Assembly: GCA_044338255.1 (NCBI GenBank)
Contig: JBIILZ010000122.1
Span: forward strand, 1-10,724
Direction: 5' to 3'
Source of the DNA: CAIUVD01 sp044338255
GTDB lineage: Bacteria > Planctomycetota > UBA11346
DNA: 10,724 nt
The stretch's first letter is position 1, and the number at the start of each line of letters is the position of its first letter. The notes under the pieces were generated by a model. That model worked only from the letters and a program-made list of their open reading frames with translations. It was not told the origin of the DNA and did no database searches. Of this stretch, positions 1 to 7,022 are shown one piece after another. Made by a program: the position numbers and the translations under genes.

Positions 1-94
1 TAAGGGAACCCGATGACCGGAGAGCCGTATGCGGGAAAACCGCCCGTACGGTTCGGAGGGAGGGGCGGCCCGCAAGGGCCGTCCCTACCCCTAT
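1..94 (+). mobile_element. Group II intron, 3' end (domains V and VI); 5' part lies outside the window
   Basis: Positions 22-54 fold as a group II intron domain V: GAGCCGTATGCGG pairs through a GAAA-type loop with CCGCCCGTACGGTTC, and the invariant AGC triad is at 23-25. Positions 55-94 form domain VI. A perfect stem (GGGGCGGCCC, GCAA loop, GGGCCGTCCC) sits on a second helix, with an unpaired A in the 3' strand (CCCTACCCC) placed as the branch-point adenosine should be. The intron would end with CTAT at about 94, giving a terminal AY as in other bacterial group II introns. The TAA at 1-3 could be the stop of the intron-encoded reverse transcriptase or part of domain IV; this cannot be decided here. 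The domain V and VI call rests on sequence and pairing; the exact 3' splice point is inferred. Confidence 0.85.
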
Positions 95-128
95 CCAGGG
101 GACGCCATGACCCGCAGCCTTAACTAAA

Positions 129-219
129 TGCCAGCGACCAGTGGCCAGCGACCAGTGGCCAGCGACCAGTGACCAGAGACCAGTGACCAGAGACCAGAGA
201 CCAGGGACCAGACGCCAGT
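129..219. repeat. Heptamer tandem array 1, about 13 units of GRCCAGN
   Basis: Thirteen contiguous 7-base units with consensus GACCAGN run from 129 to 219. Only the last base (T, C, A or G) and occasionally the first two vary. Units 136-163 repeat with a 14-bp higher-order period (GACCAGT GGCCAGC twice), a sign of expansion by slippage or unequal crossover. The array lies between the intron 3' end and the 3' end of the Fur-family gene. The same heptamer recurs in the same orientation at 6863-7002. Because 7 is not a multiple of 3 and the units contain no stop, apparent open frames here are artefacts. Confidence 0.95.
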
Positions 220-227
220 CAGCGACC

Positions 228-605
228 TCACCCCCCCGCACAGTCCCTGCATACGCCCCGCAACGTCAGATCATGTCCGCTGACCACGAACCCCGGCGGT
301 GCGAGATGTTGGAGGTCGCCGGGGCAGGCGTGGACCTCGAAGATCTTGGCGCAGACTTGGCAGTGGAAATGGTGGTGATGTCCGTGACTGGCCAGCTCAT
401 AGCGCACCGCCGCGCCCTGGACTTCGACGGCATGGACGTTGCCCGCATCCTGGCCCTCGCGCAGCGCGCGGTAGATCGTGGCGATGCCCATCTGCGGTAA
501 TTCGCGCTGCGCGGCGGCGAGGATTTCCTGCGGCGTCAGCGGACGTTCGGTATGCGCGAGGATGGCCTCGATCACCTGCCGTTGGCGGGTGTTGCGTGCG
601 CTCAT
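228..605 (-). CDS. Fur-family metal-responsive transcriptional regulator
   Basis: The 125-residue protein has the normal length for the Fur/PerR/Zur family. Residues 1-60 are the winged-helix DNA-binding domain with the family signature GIATIYRAL (40-48). The C-terminal dimerisation and metal domain follows: RYEL, a run of four His (76-79), then CxxC (C82/C85) and a second CxxC (C119/C122) that would bind the structural zinc; H111 is another likely ligand. The start ATG at 605-603 overlaps the TGA of the upstream PHP gene as ATGA, supporting this start and translational coupling. Which metal or peroxide it senses cannot be read from the sequence. It is the last gene of the minus-strand run and its stop lies 8 bases from heptamer array 1. 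Family assignment is firm; subfamily is open. Confidence 0.93.
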   Translation of the reverse strand: MSARNTRQRQVIEAILAHTERPLTPQEILAAAQRELPQMGIATIYRALREGQDAGNVHAVEVQGAAVRYELASHGHHHHFHCQVCAKIFEVHACPGDLQHLAPPGFVVSGHDLTLRGVCRDCAGG

Positions 606-1405
606 GGGCTGGCCTGCGCCCGGCTGAGGAAGGGCAACTCGGCCTCGATCAGTCCCAGTTGATCACGCATACGGGTGATCTCGTCCACGCCGGCGAAGAT
701 ATCCTGCGGACGATGCGCATCGCTCGACAGCACCACGCGCACTCCCGCACTGGCGGCGACCTCCCAGAAGGGTGGCCAGGGATAACCGGGGCGCGGTCCG
801 TTGTCCCCCGGCACCCAGGGTTTGCGGATGCCGTAGGAATTCAGCTCCAGGGGTACATCCAGCGCGACCGAGGCGGCGCAGATATCCTCGGCGCAGGCGC
901 GGGTATCGGCATTCCAATGCGGATTGCAGATTCCGAACAGATCCGGATGGGTGAGGAAATCGAACAGTCCCGAGGCCATCGTCGCCTCCGCCTGAGCGGC
1001 GTACGCCCGCAGGCGCGCGGGCGTGGTGAGGTTGTCGAACGAGCCGATCCACTGCTCGCCATCGGGAGTGAAATGGCAGCCGGCGATGAGGTAGTCGAAG
1101 CCATGGCGAGCGAGCAGTTCATCGCGATAGAAATTCGCGAACTGCGGCGCCCAATCGCATTCCATGCCTAGCAGCAGACGCAGGCCCGGCACCCGGCAGT
1201 TGCGGACCGCCGCGACATAGCCGGGGAGTTGCTCCAGGCGCATGCGATGGTCCTGCCAGCGTCCGTCGGGCAACGGCGTGTGGTCGGACATGCCGAGAAT
1301 CTCCATACCCCCGGCGGCCGCCACCTGCGCATAGGCCTCGACCTCGCCGCTCGCGTGCAGGCAGCGCAGGGTGTGGGTATGCAGACAGCTCCAGGGCCGG
1401 GTCAT
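602..1405 (-). CDS. PHP-domain phosphoesterase, histidinol-phosphatase (HisJ/HisK) type
   Basis: This is a 267-residue protein of the polymerase and histidinol phosphatase (PHP) family, which hydrolyses phosphoesters with a multinuclear metal centre. The ligand motifs appear in the expected order: HTHT (9-12), SDHTP (40-44), GMECD (80-84), GCH (109-111), THPDLF (152-157), ELNS (187-190) and SSDAH (227-231). Length and motif spacing fit the HisJ/HisK group, so dephosphorylation of L-histidinol phosphate in histidine synthesis is the leading guess. No other his gene is present, and PHP proteins act on varied substrates. The ATG at 1405-1403 is 4 bases after the phoX-like stop, and the TGA overlaps the fur start, so the three are probably co-transcribed. 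Confidence 0.88.
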   Translation of the reverse strand: MTRPWSCLHTHTLRCLHASGEVEAYAQVAAAGGMEILGMSDHTPLPDGRWQDHRMRLEQLPGYVAAVRNCRVPGLRLLLGMECDWAPQFANFYRDELLARHGFDYLIAGCHFTPDGEQWIGSFDNLTTPARLRAYAAQAEATMASGLFDFLTHPDLFGICNPHWNADTRACAEDICAASVALDVPLELNSYGIRKPWVPGDNGPRPGYPWPPFWEVAASAGVRVVLSSDAHRPQDIFAGVDEITRMRDQLGLIEAELPFLSRAQASP

Positions 1406-1409
1406 GCCG

Positions 1410-2792
1410 TCAGCTCGTCCACGGCCCGGTGATCGCCAAGGTTAGACCGGGATTCTGGATGTTGACGAACAGGGTCTTGCCGTCGGGGGCGACGCAGATG
1501 CCGGCGAGTTCGCTGGCATTGAGGGCATTGCGGCCGAGGTGATAAGGCCGGCCTGTGAGGGTGATGCCGGTGAGGTGCTGGCCGGGCTCGACGTCATTGC
1601 CGACGGCGTCTTCGCAGACCAGCAGATCACCCCACGGCGCCTGGGTGAGGTTGTCGGCGTTTTCTAGCAGGCGCGCATCATCCGGCTCACAGAACAAGGT
1701 CAGGGTGTTGGCTTTGTGGTAGAGGTCGAGCTGCCAGATCTGGCCTTTGCGCTGCTTGCCGCCGTCGGTGCAGGCGAACCACAGGCGTTCTCCCGCAAGC
1801 CAGATCCCTTCGCCGCGGGTGAAGCGCGCCGCCCCGGCGGCGCGGGCCTGCTTGGCGGGATCCTGAAGGGGGTCCTGGATATTGACCCAGGCCACGCGCA
1901 GTTGTTGACCGACTGCGACATCGGCCTGCTGCCAGTTGGTGGTGTCACCGGTGAAATCCGGCAGGGACAGTGCCTGCAGGCGGCCGCCGTCGCGAAGCTT
2001 GCCGGGCGTGGCGGGAATGAAGCGGTAGAGCACTCCATCGGGGCTGTCCTCGGTCTGATAGATCAGACCGTTGCCGGGATGCACGGCGACAGCTTCGCGG
2101 TTGAAGCGCCCCATGGCGCGCAGCGGGATGGGCTCGGCGATGCGCATGCTCGCCGAGGCCGGAACCTCGAAGGCGAAGCCATGATCCTGGGCGTTGACGT
2201 AAGCGGCCCCGCGCCGGTTCCTCACCGGGCCGGCGATTTCGGTGGTCTCTTCGCAGGAGATCCAGCTGCCCCAGGGCGTCGGGCCGCCGCCGCAGTTGCG
2301 CGAGGTCCCCGCCAGCGAGAGGTACTGGCGGAGGGTGGTGCCGGTGAGCGGATCGTAGACCACCGTCGTTGTTCCGCCCTGCCCGGGACTGAAGCCGTTG
2401 CCGTCATCGTAGCAGATGTTCGGCTCGGGGCGGCGCTCCTGGAACGGCCCCAGGGCCGATTGCGAGGGATCGAGCTCGTGGTTGCGGACGAGGATGACCT
2501 CGCCCTTGGCCCCGGCGAAGGCGCCCATGCCATCGAATTGCCCGGGCACCGTATAGCCCATCTCGGTGCGCTCACCGGCGCGTGAGATGACGCGGTAGGC
2601 GAAGCCCGCCGGCAGGTCGAAAATCCCGGCGGGATCGGGAAGCAGCGGACCGAAGCCGACCCCCGCCGCCGGCGTTCCCGCCGGAAGCGCGGCTTCGGCG
2701 GCCCACCCCTGACGTAGAAAGAGGTCGAGACCGGCGAAAGCCCCGGCCGCGACCAGGCCACGTTGGAAGAACTGACGACGGGACAGGTGCAT
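1410..2792 (-). CDS. Tat-exported PhoX-like (DUF839) phosphatase family protein
   Basis: The 460-residue product begins with a twin-arginine signal (SRRQFF, residues 4-9, then a hydrophobic stretch about 12-27), so it should be exported folded, as expected for a metalloenzyme. Residues after about 55 carry PhoX/DUF839 signatures: RNHE (103-106), RNCGGG (165-170), PWGSW followed by SCEE (173-182), NREA (231-234), EGIW, NADNL and, near the end, FVNIQNPG. In characterised PhoX enzymes an iron-calcium cofactor is bound partly through a Cys in this kind of motif, so C180 is a candidate ligand. At 460 residues it is shorter than classical PhoX (about 600), and substrate cannot be assumed. It lies 62 bases after the lpxC-fabZ stop and 4 bases before the PHP gene. 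No clear Shine-Dalgarno precedes the ATG. Confidence 0.87.
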   Translation of the reverse strand: MHLSRRQFFQRGLVAAGAFAGLDLFLRQGWAAEAALPAGTPAAGVGFGPLLPDPAGIFDLPAGFAYRVISRAGERTEMGYTVPGQFDGMGAFAGAKGEVILVRNHELDPSQSALGPFQERRPEPNICYDDGNGFSPGQGGTTTVVYDPLTGTTLRQYLSLAGTSRNCGGGPTPWGSWISCEETTEIAGPVRNRRGAAYVNAQDHGFAFEVPASASMRIAEPIPLRAMGRFNREAVAVHPGNGLIYQTEDSPDGVLYRFIPATPGKLRDGGRLQALSLPDFTGDTTNWQQADVAVGQQLRVAWVNIQDPLQDPAKQARAAGAARFTRGEGIWLAGERLWFACTDGGKQRKGQIWQLDLYHKANTLTLFCEPDDARLLENADNLTQAPWGDLLVCEDAVGNDVEPGQHLTGITLTGRPYHLGRNALNASELAGICVAPDGKTLFVNIQNPGLTLAITGPWTS

Positions 2793-2854
2793 GGCGTCAG
2801 TATGTGGGATCAGCCGGAGGTGCCATGGCTACGGCTGCACCACCTGCGGGAGGT

Positions 2855-4153
2855 TTACGACTCGACCATCGCCGAACGGATCTCGGCCTCGCAGCACACT
2901 TGGCCGTCGACGATGATGCGCGCCGCACAGGCCGAAACCCGCGGACGCAGGCGCAAGACATCGACCTCGATACGCAGTTGATCGCCGGGCCGTACCGGGC
3001 GGCGGAACTTCGCCTGTTCGATGCTCAGGAAGTACGGCGTCTTGCCTTCATTGCCGGCCTGGCTCATGAGCATGATGGCGCCGACCTGGGCCATCGCCTC
3101 GAGCATCAGGACTCCTGGCATCACCGGTTCGCCGGGAAAGTGCCCTTGGAAGTACTGCTCGTTCATGGTGCAGTTCTTCAGTCCGACGATGCGTTTGCCT
3201 TCGGTGTATTCGGTGATCCGGTCGACGAGCAAGAAGGGATAGCGGTGCGGCAGCTTGGCGAGGATGGCCTTGATGTCGAAGATCACCTTCGGCCGTTCGG
3301 CGGCCTGGATGCGGCGATTGAGCTCCTGCACCAAGAGCATGTTTTCGCGGTGGCCCGAGCGCACGGCGATGATGTGGGTGTTGAGGTGGCGGGCGACGTG
3401 TGCGAGGTCGCCGATCAGATCGAGGACCTTGTGCCGGGCGGCCTCGTCCTTGAAGCGCAGGACATTGTCGATGAGGCGGTCGCCATCGTAGACGCAGGTG
3501 TTCTGGTAGGTCGCGCCCTTGCCGAGTCCGAGGGCGCGCAGCATCTCGACCTCTTTGGCCATGCAGAAGGTGCGTGCCGGGGCGATCTGCGAGGTGAAGC
3601 GATCGCCGCTCATCTCGACCTCGACGACCTGGGCGCCATTGAGCGCGCCGCCGTGGTCATCGAGAGTGTAGGTGATCTTCAGGCCGTTGGCGTAGGGCAG
3701 GGCGACGATCGAGCTCTTGCCGTCGGTGATCGAGACCGCTTGGGTGACGTCGAAGTAATGCCGCGGCACGCCCTGATCGGTGATCCCGGCGGTGCGCAGG
3801 CAGTCGACGAAGTCCTTGGCCGAGCCATCCAGTCCGGGCAGTTCGACGGCGTCGAGCTCGATGATCAGGTTGTCGAGGCCGAGGCCCTGGCAGGCGGCAA
3901 GCAGATGCTCGGGGGTATGGATCTCGACCTCGAGACCCTCGGCGGTGGTCACGGCCATGGCTGTGCGCCGTTGGCGTTGGCACAGGCGATCGGGATGCGA
4001 GGGGACTGCCGGCTGGCCGGGCAGATCGACGCGCACGAAGGTGATGCCCGAATCCGCCGGCGCGGGCTTGAACGTCACCGTGCACGGCGCGCCCGAATGC
4101 AGGCCGACGCCGGTGATGGCGACGCAGCTGTTAATGGTCTGCTGCGCGCTCAT
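2855..4153 (-). CDS. lpxC-fabZ: Bifunctional LpxC-FabZ: UDP-3-O-acyl-GlcNAc deacetylase fused to 3-hydroxyacyl-ACP dehydratase
   Basis: One 432-residue chain joins two enzymes. Residues 1-285 are LpxC, the zinc deacetylase committing precursor to lipid A: TGVGLHSG (14-21), PEHLLAA with zinc ligand H83, the LDGSA motif (108-112), RHKVLDLIGDL with H241 and D245, and SGH with catalytic H268. Residues 290-432 are the hot-dog dehydratase FabZ: LPHRYPFLLVDR (301-312) and GHFPGEPVMPGV with catalytic H338, then E352 in LEAMAQ. Both active sites look intact. The linker is only a few residues. The open frame extends further upstream, but the ATG at 4153-4151 starts exactly at the LpxC N-terminus and overlaps the lpxD stop as ATGA, so that start is chosen. 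Fusion of these two genes is known in several lineages, including Bacteroidota and PVC bacteria. LpxC and FabZ draw on the same 3-hydroxyacyl pool, which fits the fusion. Confidence 0.96.
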   Translation of the reverse strand: MSAQQTINSCVAITGVGLHSGAPCTVTFKPAPADSGITFVRVDLPGQPAVPSHPDRLCQRQRRTAMAVTTAEGLEVEIHTPEHLLAACQGLGLDNLIIELDAVELPGLDGSAKDFVDCLRTAGITDQGVPRHYFDVTQAVSITDGKSSIVALPYANGLKITYTLDDHGGALNGAQVVEVEMSGDRFTSQIAPARTFCMAKEVEMLRALGLGKGATYQNTCVYDGDRLIDNVLRFKDEAARHKVLDLIGDLAHVARHLNTHIIAVRSGHRENMLLVQELNRRIQAAERPKVIFDIKAILAKLPHRYPFLLVDRITEYTEGKRIVGLKNCTMNEQYFQGHFPGEPVMPGVLMLEAMAQVGAIMLMSQAGNEGKTPYFLSIEQAKFRRPVRPGDQLRIEVDVLRLRPRVSACAARIIVDGQVCCEAEIRSAMVES

Positions 4154-5193
4154 GGCTGAGTTCCCAGACGGCGTTCTAGTTCGGCCAGGCGGGCCTCCAG
4201 CTGCTTGACCTGGGTCTGAGTCGCGGCTAGACGGCGCACGGCGATCTCCTGGGCCAGGGCCTGACGGAAATCCTGGGCCGGCGAGCCGCGCATCTTGGCC
4301 TTGGCGGGGACGTTCTTGGAGACGCCCGACTGGCCGCCGACCATCGCCTGATCGCCGATGGTGAGGTGGCCGGCGAGGCCGACCTGGCCGGCGAGGGTCA
4401 CGTAGTTGCCGAGGTGGGTGCTGCCGGCGATGCCGACCTGGGCCACGATCAAGCAATGGCTGCCGGTCTCGACGTTGTGACCGATCTGCACCAGGTTGTC
4501 GATCTTGGTCCCCGAGCCGATGCGAGTCTTGCCGAAGCGCGCGCGATCGATGGTCGAATTGGCGCCGATCTCGACGTCATCTTCGATGACCACGATGCCG
4601 ACCTGGGGGATCTTCTGATGCTTGCCATCGACCAGGGCGTAGCCGAAGCCATCCGAACCGATGACCACGCCGGGCTGCAAGGTTACGCGATTGCCGATGC
4701 GGCAGCGCTCGCGGATGACGACGTTGGCATAGAGCACGCACTCGTTGCCGAGGGTGGCTTCGCCGCCGACAGTCACATGCGGATAGAGCACCGCATGATC
4801 GCCGATCACCGCGCCCTCGCCGATGACGACATAGGCGCCGATGCGCGGCTCCTTGCCGAGGGTCACGCGCTCACCGATTACCGCCGTGGGATGGATCCCA
4901 GGTGCCGGATGCAGGGGCTTGGGGCCATAGGCGCCGACCAGCTTGGCGAAGGCGAAATCCGGATTCGGCACCAGGATCAGCGTGCAGCTGGCCCCGGCAA
5001 CGGCTTCGGCGGCGATCACCGCCGTGGCGGCGGTGGTCGCCAGATGGGCGGTGTATTTGGGATTGGCGAGGAAGCTGAGATCGCCGGCCTTGGCCTCGGT
5101 GATGCCGGCGATGCCGGTGAGGACCGCATCGGCGTTACCGACGATCGTGCCTCCGAGGAATTCGGCCACATCACGTACGCGAAACTGCATCAT
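4150..5193 (-). CDS. lpxD: UDP-3-O-(3-hydroxyacyl)glucosamine N-acyltransferase
   Basis: LpxD adds the second 3-hydroxyacyl chain from acyl-ACP to UDP-3-O-acyl-glucosamine, the step after LpxC. The 347-residue protein matches the family length. Residues 1-95 are the uridine-binding N-domain (FLANPKY at 41-47); about 100-320 is a left-handed beta-helix of hexapeptide repeats (for example VIGEGAVIGDHAV); residues about 310-347 form the C-terminal helix with Leu/Ala/Glu-rich coiled-coil character. QIGHN puts the catalytic His at residue 239, the same number as in E. coli LpxD. Two ATGs stand in tandem (5193-5191 and 5190-5188); either could be used, and only a weak purine stretch precedes them. 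The gene is 9 bases after skp and overlaps lpxC-fabZ by 4 bases. Confidence 0.97.
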   Translation of the reverse strand: MMQFRVRDVAEFLGGTIVGNADAVLTGIAGITEAKAGDLSFLANPKYTAHLATTAATAVIAAEAVAGASCTLILVPNPDFAFAKLVGAYGPKPLHPAPGIHPTAVIGERVTLGKEPRIGAYVVIGEGAVIGDHAVLYPHVTVGGEATLGNECVLYANVVIRERCRIGNRVTLQPGVVIGSDGFGYALVDGKHQKIPQVGIVVIEDDVEIGANSTIDRARFGKTRIGSGTKIDNLVQIGHNVETGSHCLIVAQVGIAGSTHLGNYVTLAGQVGLAGHLTIGDQAMVGGQSGVSKNVPAKAKMRGSPAQDFRQALAQEIAVRRLAATQTQVKQLEARLAELERRLGTQP

Positions 5194-5202
5194 GCGATCC
5201 GT

Positions 5203-5892
5203 TCAGGGCGTAACCGGCTTGTCGGCAGGCTTGTCGGCAGGCTTGTCGGCAGGCTTGGCGTCAGGGGTGGTCTTGTCGGTCTTGCCGGTCTTGTCGGTCT
5301 TACCGAAATTGTCGCTGTTGAGGTACTGCACGAAGGACTCGGTGATGTCCAGCGAGGGATCGAAATAGAGCACCGACTTCAGGCCGAGTTCGAGCTGGAT
5401 CTCATTGAATGAAGGCGCTCCGAGCTGGGGATCCGGGGCGAGATGCACGAGCATGATGCCACGTTCCTGGCAAAAGGTTGCCAGCGCCGTGTGCATCTGC
5501 TGGTAGGCGTCTTTGACCAGGGCCACCTGACGCCGTTCGAGATCAACGCGGGCGCGGTCGAAGCCGAGCTTCTTCTTCAGTTTGAGGGTTTCCAATTCCT
5601 CTTGGAACTTGGCGTAGTTCTCGCTCTGCTGGTTGATGACCTGGAGCTGGCCTTCGAGGCGCTTGAGCTGCTCGTCGATGGCGGTGATGGTGGCCTGGGC
5701 CTCGGCCTGGGCTTTCTTCCAGCCATCCATGCCGGCGAGATAGGTCTTGGACTGCCGTAGGACCTCTTCCAAGCGTAATACGCCGATCTTCGGCGCCGCC
5801 GTCTTCGCCACTTCGGCGGCCTGCAGGGAGCCGACCGTCCCGCTTATGAACAGGGTAAGGAACAAAGCCGGAATGAGGGTCAAGCAGCGCAT
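5203..5892 (-). CDS. skp: Skp/OmpH-family periplasmic chaperone with a repetitive C-terminal tail
   Basis: The 229-residue protein has a cleavable signal peptide (hydrophobic 5-20, likely cleavage after LQA at about residue 25). A short strand, PKIGVLRLEEVL, typical of OmpH/Skp, follows. A long charged coiled coil (about 50-135, rich in K, E, Q and L) comes next, and a second strand region, RGIMLVHLAP, closes the trimerisation body. Skp trimers hold unfolded outer-membrane proteins in the periplasm. The position directly before lpxD is the classic skp-lpxD order and supports the call; the usual bamA neighbour is missing, as the upstream gene is divergent. The last 30 or so residues are a low-complexity tail of GKTDKT and PADK repeats, encoded by perfect tandem DNA repeats and absent from standard Skp. 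Confidence 0.88.
   Translation of the reverse strand: MRCLTLIPALFLTLFISGTVGSLQAAEVAKTAAPKIGVLRLEEVLRQSKTYLAGMDGWKKAQAEAQATITAIDEQLKRLEGQLQVINQQSENYAKFQEELETLKLKKKLGFDRARVDLERRQVALVKDAYQQMHTALATFCQERGIMLVHLAPDPQLGAPSFNEIQLELGLKSVLYFDPSLDITESFVQYLNSDNFGKTDKTGKTDKTTPDAKPADKPADKPADKPVTP
5218..5307. repeat. In-frame tandem repeats coding the Skp C-terminal tail
   Basis: On the + strand a 12-bp unit CTTGTCGGCAGG occurs three times without change (5218-5253), with a fourth degenerate copy at 5254-5265. A 9-bp unit CTTGYCGGT follows three times (5272-5298) with a degenerate fourth. Both unit lengths are multiples of three, so changes in copy number keep the skp frame and only lengthen or shorten the PADK and TDK tail. 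Confidence 0.95.
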
Positions 5893-5990
5893 ACGAGCAT
5901 CCGATAGTAGTGGGCGCGAACCTTAGACGCCTGCCCCGCCCGGTCACGCGGTTCTTCTCGGCCGGCTCCTTTCGCGACTGGCCCCGGGCC

Positions 5991-5996
5991 TATGCT
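5991..5996 (+). promoter_or_regulatory. Possible -10 element (TATGCT) of a leaderless inositol-phosphatase transcript
   Basis: TATGCT lies exactly 6 bases before the chosen ATG at 6003, the spacing at which a TANNNT box would start transcription on the A of the ATG. There is no recognisable Shine-Dalgarno in front of this gene, which fits a leaderless message. A convincing -35 box was not seen. This is an inference from spacing alone. Confidence 0.3.
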
Positions 5997-6002
5997 GCGT
6001 CC

Positions 6003-6824
6003 ATGCTTGGCGATCTCATGGATTTGGCGAAAACCGCAGGCCGCATCGCCCGCGAGCATTTCACCTCGTTGCGCGGCAAGGATATCGTCGCCAAACGACC
6101 GCGTGACTACGTCAGCCATGTCGATCGCCTGATCGAGGAAACCCTGGTCAATCGCATCCGTGCGCGGTTCCCCACGCATCAGGTCCTCGGCGAGGAAGGC
6201 ACCGGCGGCACCCAGATCCCGGACCCGCACCGTCCGCTATGGATCGTCGATCCGATCGACGGGACCACGAACTTCATCCACGGCATCCCGGTCTTCGCGG
6301 TCTCGATCGCCTTCTGCGAACCAGATAATAAGGGCGGCTTCAATCCCCGCCATGGCATCGTCTACGATCCCATGCGTGACGAGGCCTTCACCGGTGAGGC
6401 CAACGCCGGGGTCTGGCTCAATGGCGAGCGCGTATGGACCTCGGGCTGCGCCAGTCTCTCGTCGGCAGTGGTGGCGACGGCCCTGCCGTTCCGCTTTCCC
6501 GCCGAGCTCGATGCGGCGGCGGCGGTGTTTCTCAAAGTGCAGAAGATCTGCGACGACCAGCGTCGGGGCGGCAGCGCCGCCCTCGATCTGGCGTATACCG
6601 CCGTCGGACGCCTGGATGGGTACTATGAACTGGGGATCTATCCCTGGGACACCGCCGCCGGCGAACTCCTGGTGCGCGGCGGCGGCGGCGTGGTCACCGA
6701 CTGGCACGGCGAGCCCGGCGGCATCCTCACCAGACGCTCGATCGTCGCCGGAGCCTCGGCCCAGGTGCACGCGGAACTGCTGGCGGCGGTTGAGCCACTG
6801 CGGGAATGTATTGCCCGGGTGTAG
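6003..6824 (+). CDS. Inositol monophosphatase family protein (SuhB/IMPase-like)
   Basis: From ATG 6003 the protein is 273 residues, typical for lithium-sensitive inositol monophosphatases. The magnesium site is complete: GEEG (63-66, with E65), WIVDPIDGTTNF (80-91, with D83 and D86), and WDTAAGELL (215-223, with D216). The N-terminal helix (MLGDLMDLAKTAGRIAREHF, 1-20) aligns with the normal family start, so the longer open frame from 5910 is not used; a second in-frame ATG at 6018 is also possible. Substrate could be myo-inositol phosphate or another sugar or nucleotide phosphate; family members overlap too much to choose. It is divergent from skp, with 110 bases between the two starts, and ends 39 bases before heptamer array 2. 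Confidence 0.93.
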   Translation: MLGDLMDLAKTAGRIAREHFTSLRGKDIVAKRPRDYVSHVDRLIEETLVNRIRARFPTHQVLGEEGTGGTQIPDPHRPLWIVDPIDGTTNFIHGIPVFAVSIAFCEPDNKGGFNPRHGIVYDPMRDEAFTGEANAGVWLNGERVWTSGCASLSSAVVATALPFRFPAELDAAAAVFLKVQKICDDQRRGGSAALDLAYTAVGRLDGYYELGIYPWDTAAGELLVRGGGGVVTDWHGEPGGILTRRSIVAGASAQVHAELLAAVEPLRECIARV

Positions 6825-6862
6825 CGAGTGGTTGGCTTGTCTGATCGCTGGCCCTGGCCAAC

Positions 6863-7002
6863 GACCAGGGACCAGGGACCAGCGACCAGCGACCAGCGAC
6901 CAGGGACCAGGAACCAGGGACCAGTGACCAGGAACCAGGGGCCAGTGACCAGCGACCAGGGACCAGTGACCAGCGACCAGGGACCAGTGACCAGGGACCA
7001 GG
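6863..7002. repeat. Heptamer tandem array 2, 20 units of GACCAGN
   Basis: Twenty exact 7-base steps run from 6863 to 7002 with consensus GACCAGN; three units differ at the first two bases (AACCAGG twice, GGCCAGT once). Higher-order 21-bp periods are visible: the trio at 6905-6925 repeats at 6926-6946 with one change, and a T-C-G trio repeats between 6940 and 6981. The array fills the gap between the convergent 3' ends of the inositol-phosphatase gene and the lipoprotein gene, and is oriented like array 1. It does not look like CRISPR: there are no spacers. Confidence 0.97.
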
Positions 7003-7022
7003 GAAGCCAGCGCCCAACGGAA

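Noticed and set aside
129..219. CRISPR array
   Set aside because: Units are 7 bp and contiguous with no spacers; no cas gene is present.
299..1171. 290-codon + strand open frame
   Set aside because: It lies opposite the well-supported PHP and fur genes; its Arg-rich translation has no domain and is a by-product of high GC.
2804..4159. 451-codon + strand open frame
   Set aside because: Exactly antisense to lpxC-fabZ, whose two active sites are intact; the composition (Asp, Gly, Ala, His) is the usual mirror of a GC-rich gene.
4154..4456. N-terminal extension of LpxC to about 101 extra residues
   Set aside because: The extension is Arg/Pro-rich, lies in the lpxD coding sequence in another frame, and the ATGA-overlapping ATG begins at the canonical LpxC start.
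4366..5412. 348-codon + strand open frame
   Set aside because: Antisense to lpxD and skp; the apparent GRLV repeats are only the complement of the Skp tail repeats.
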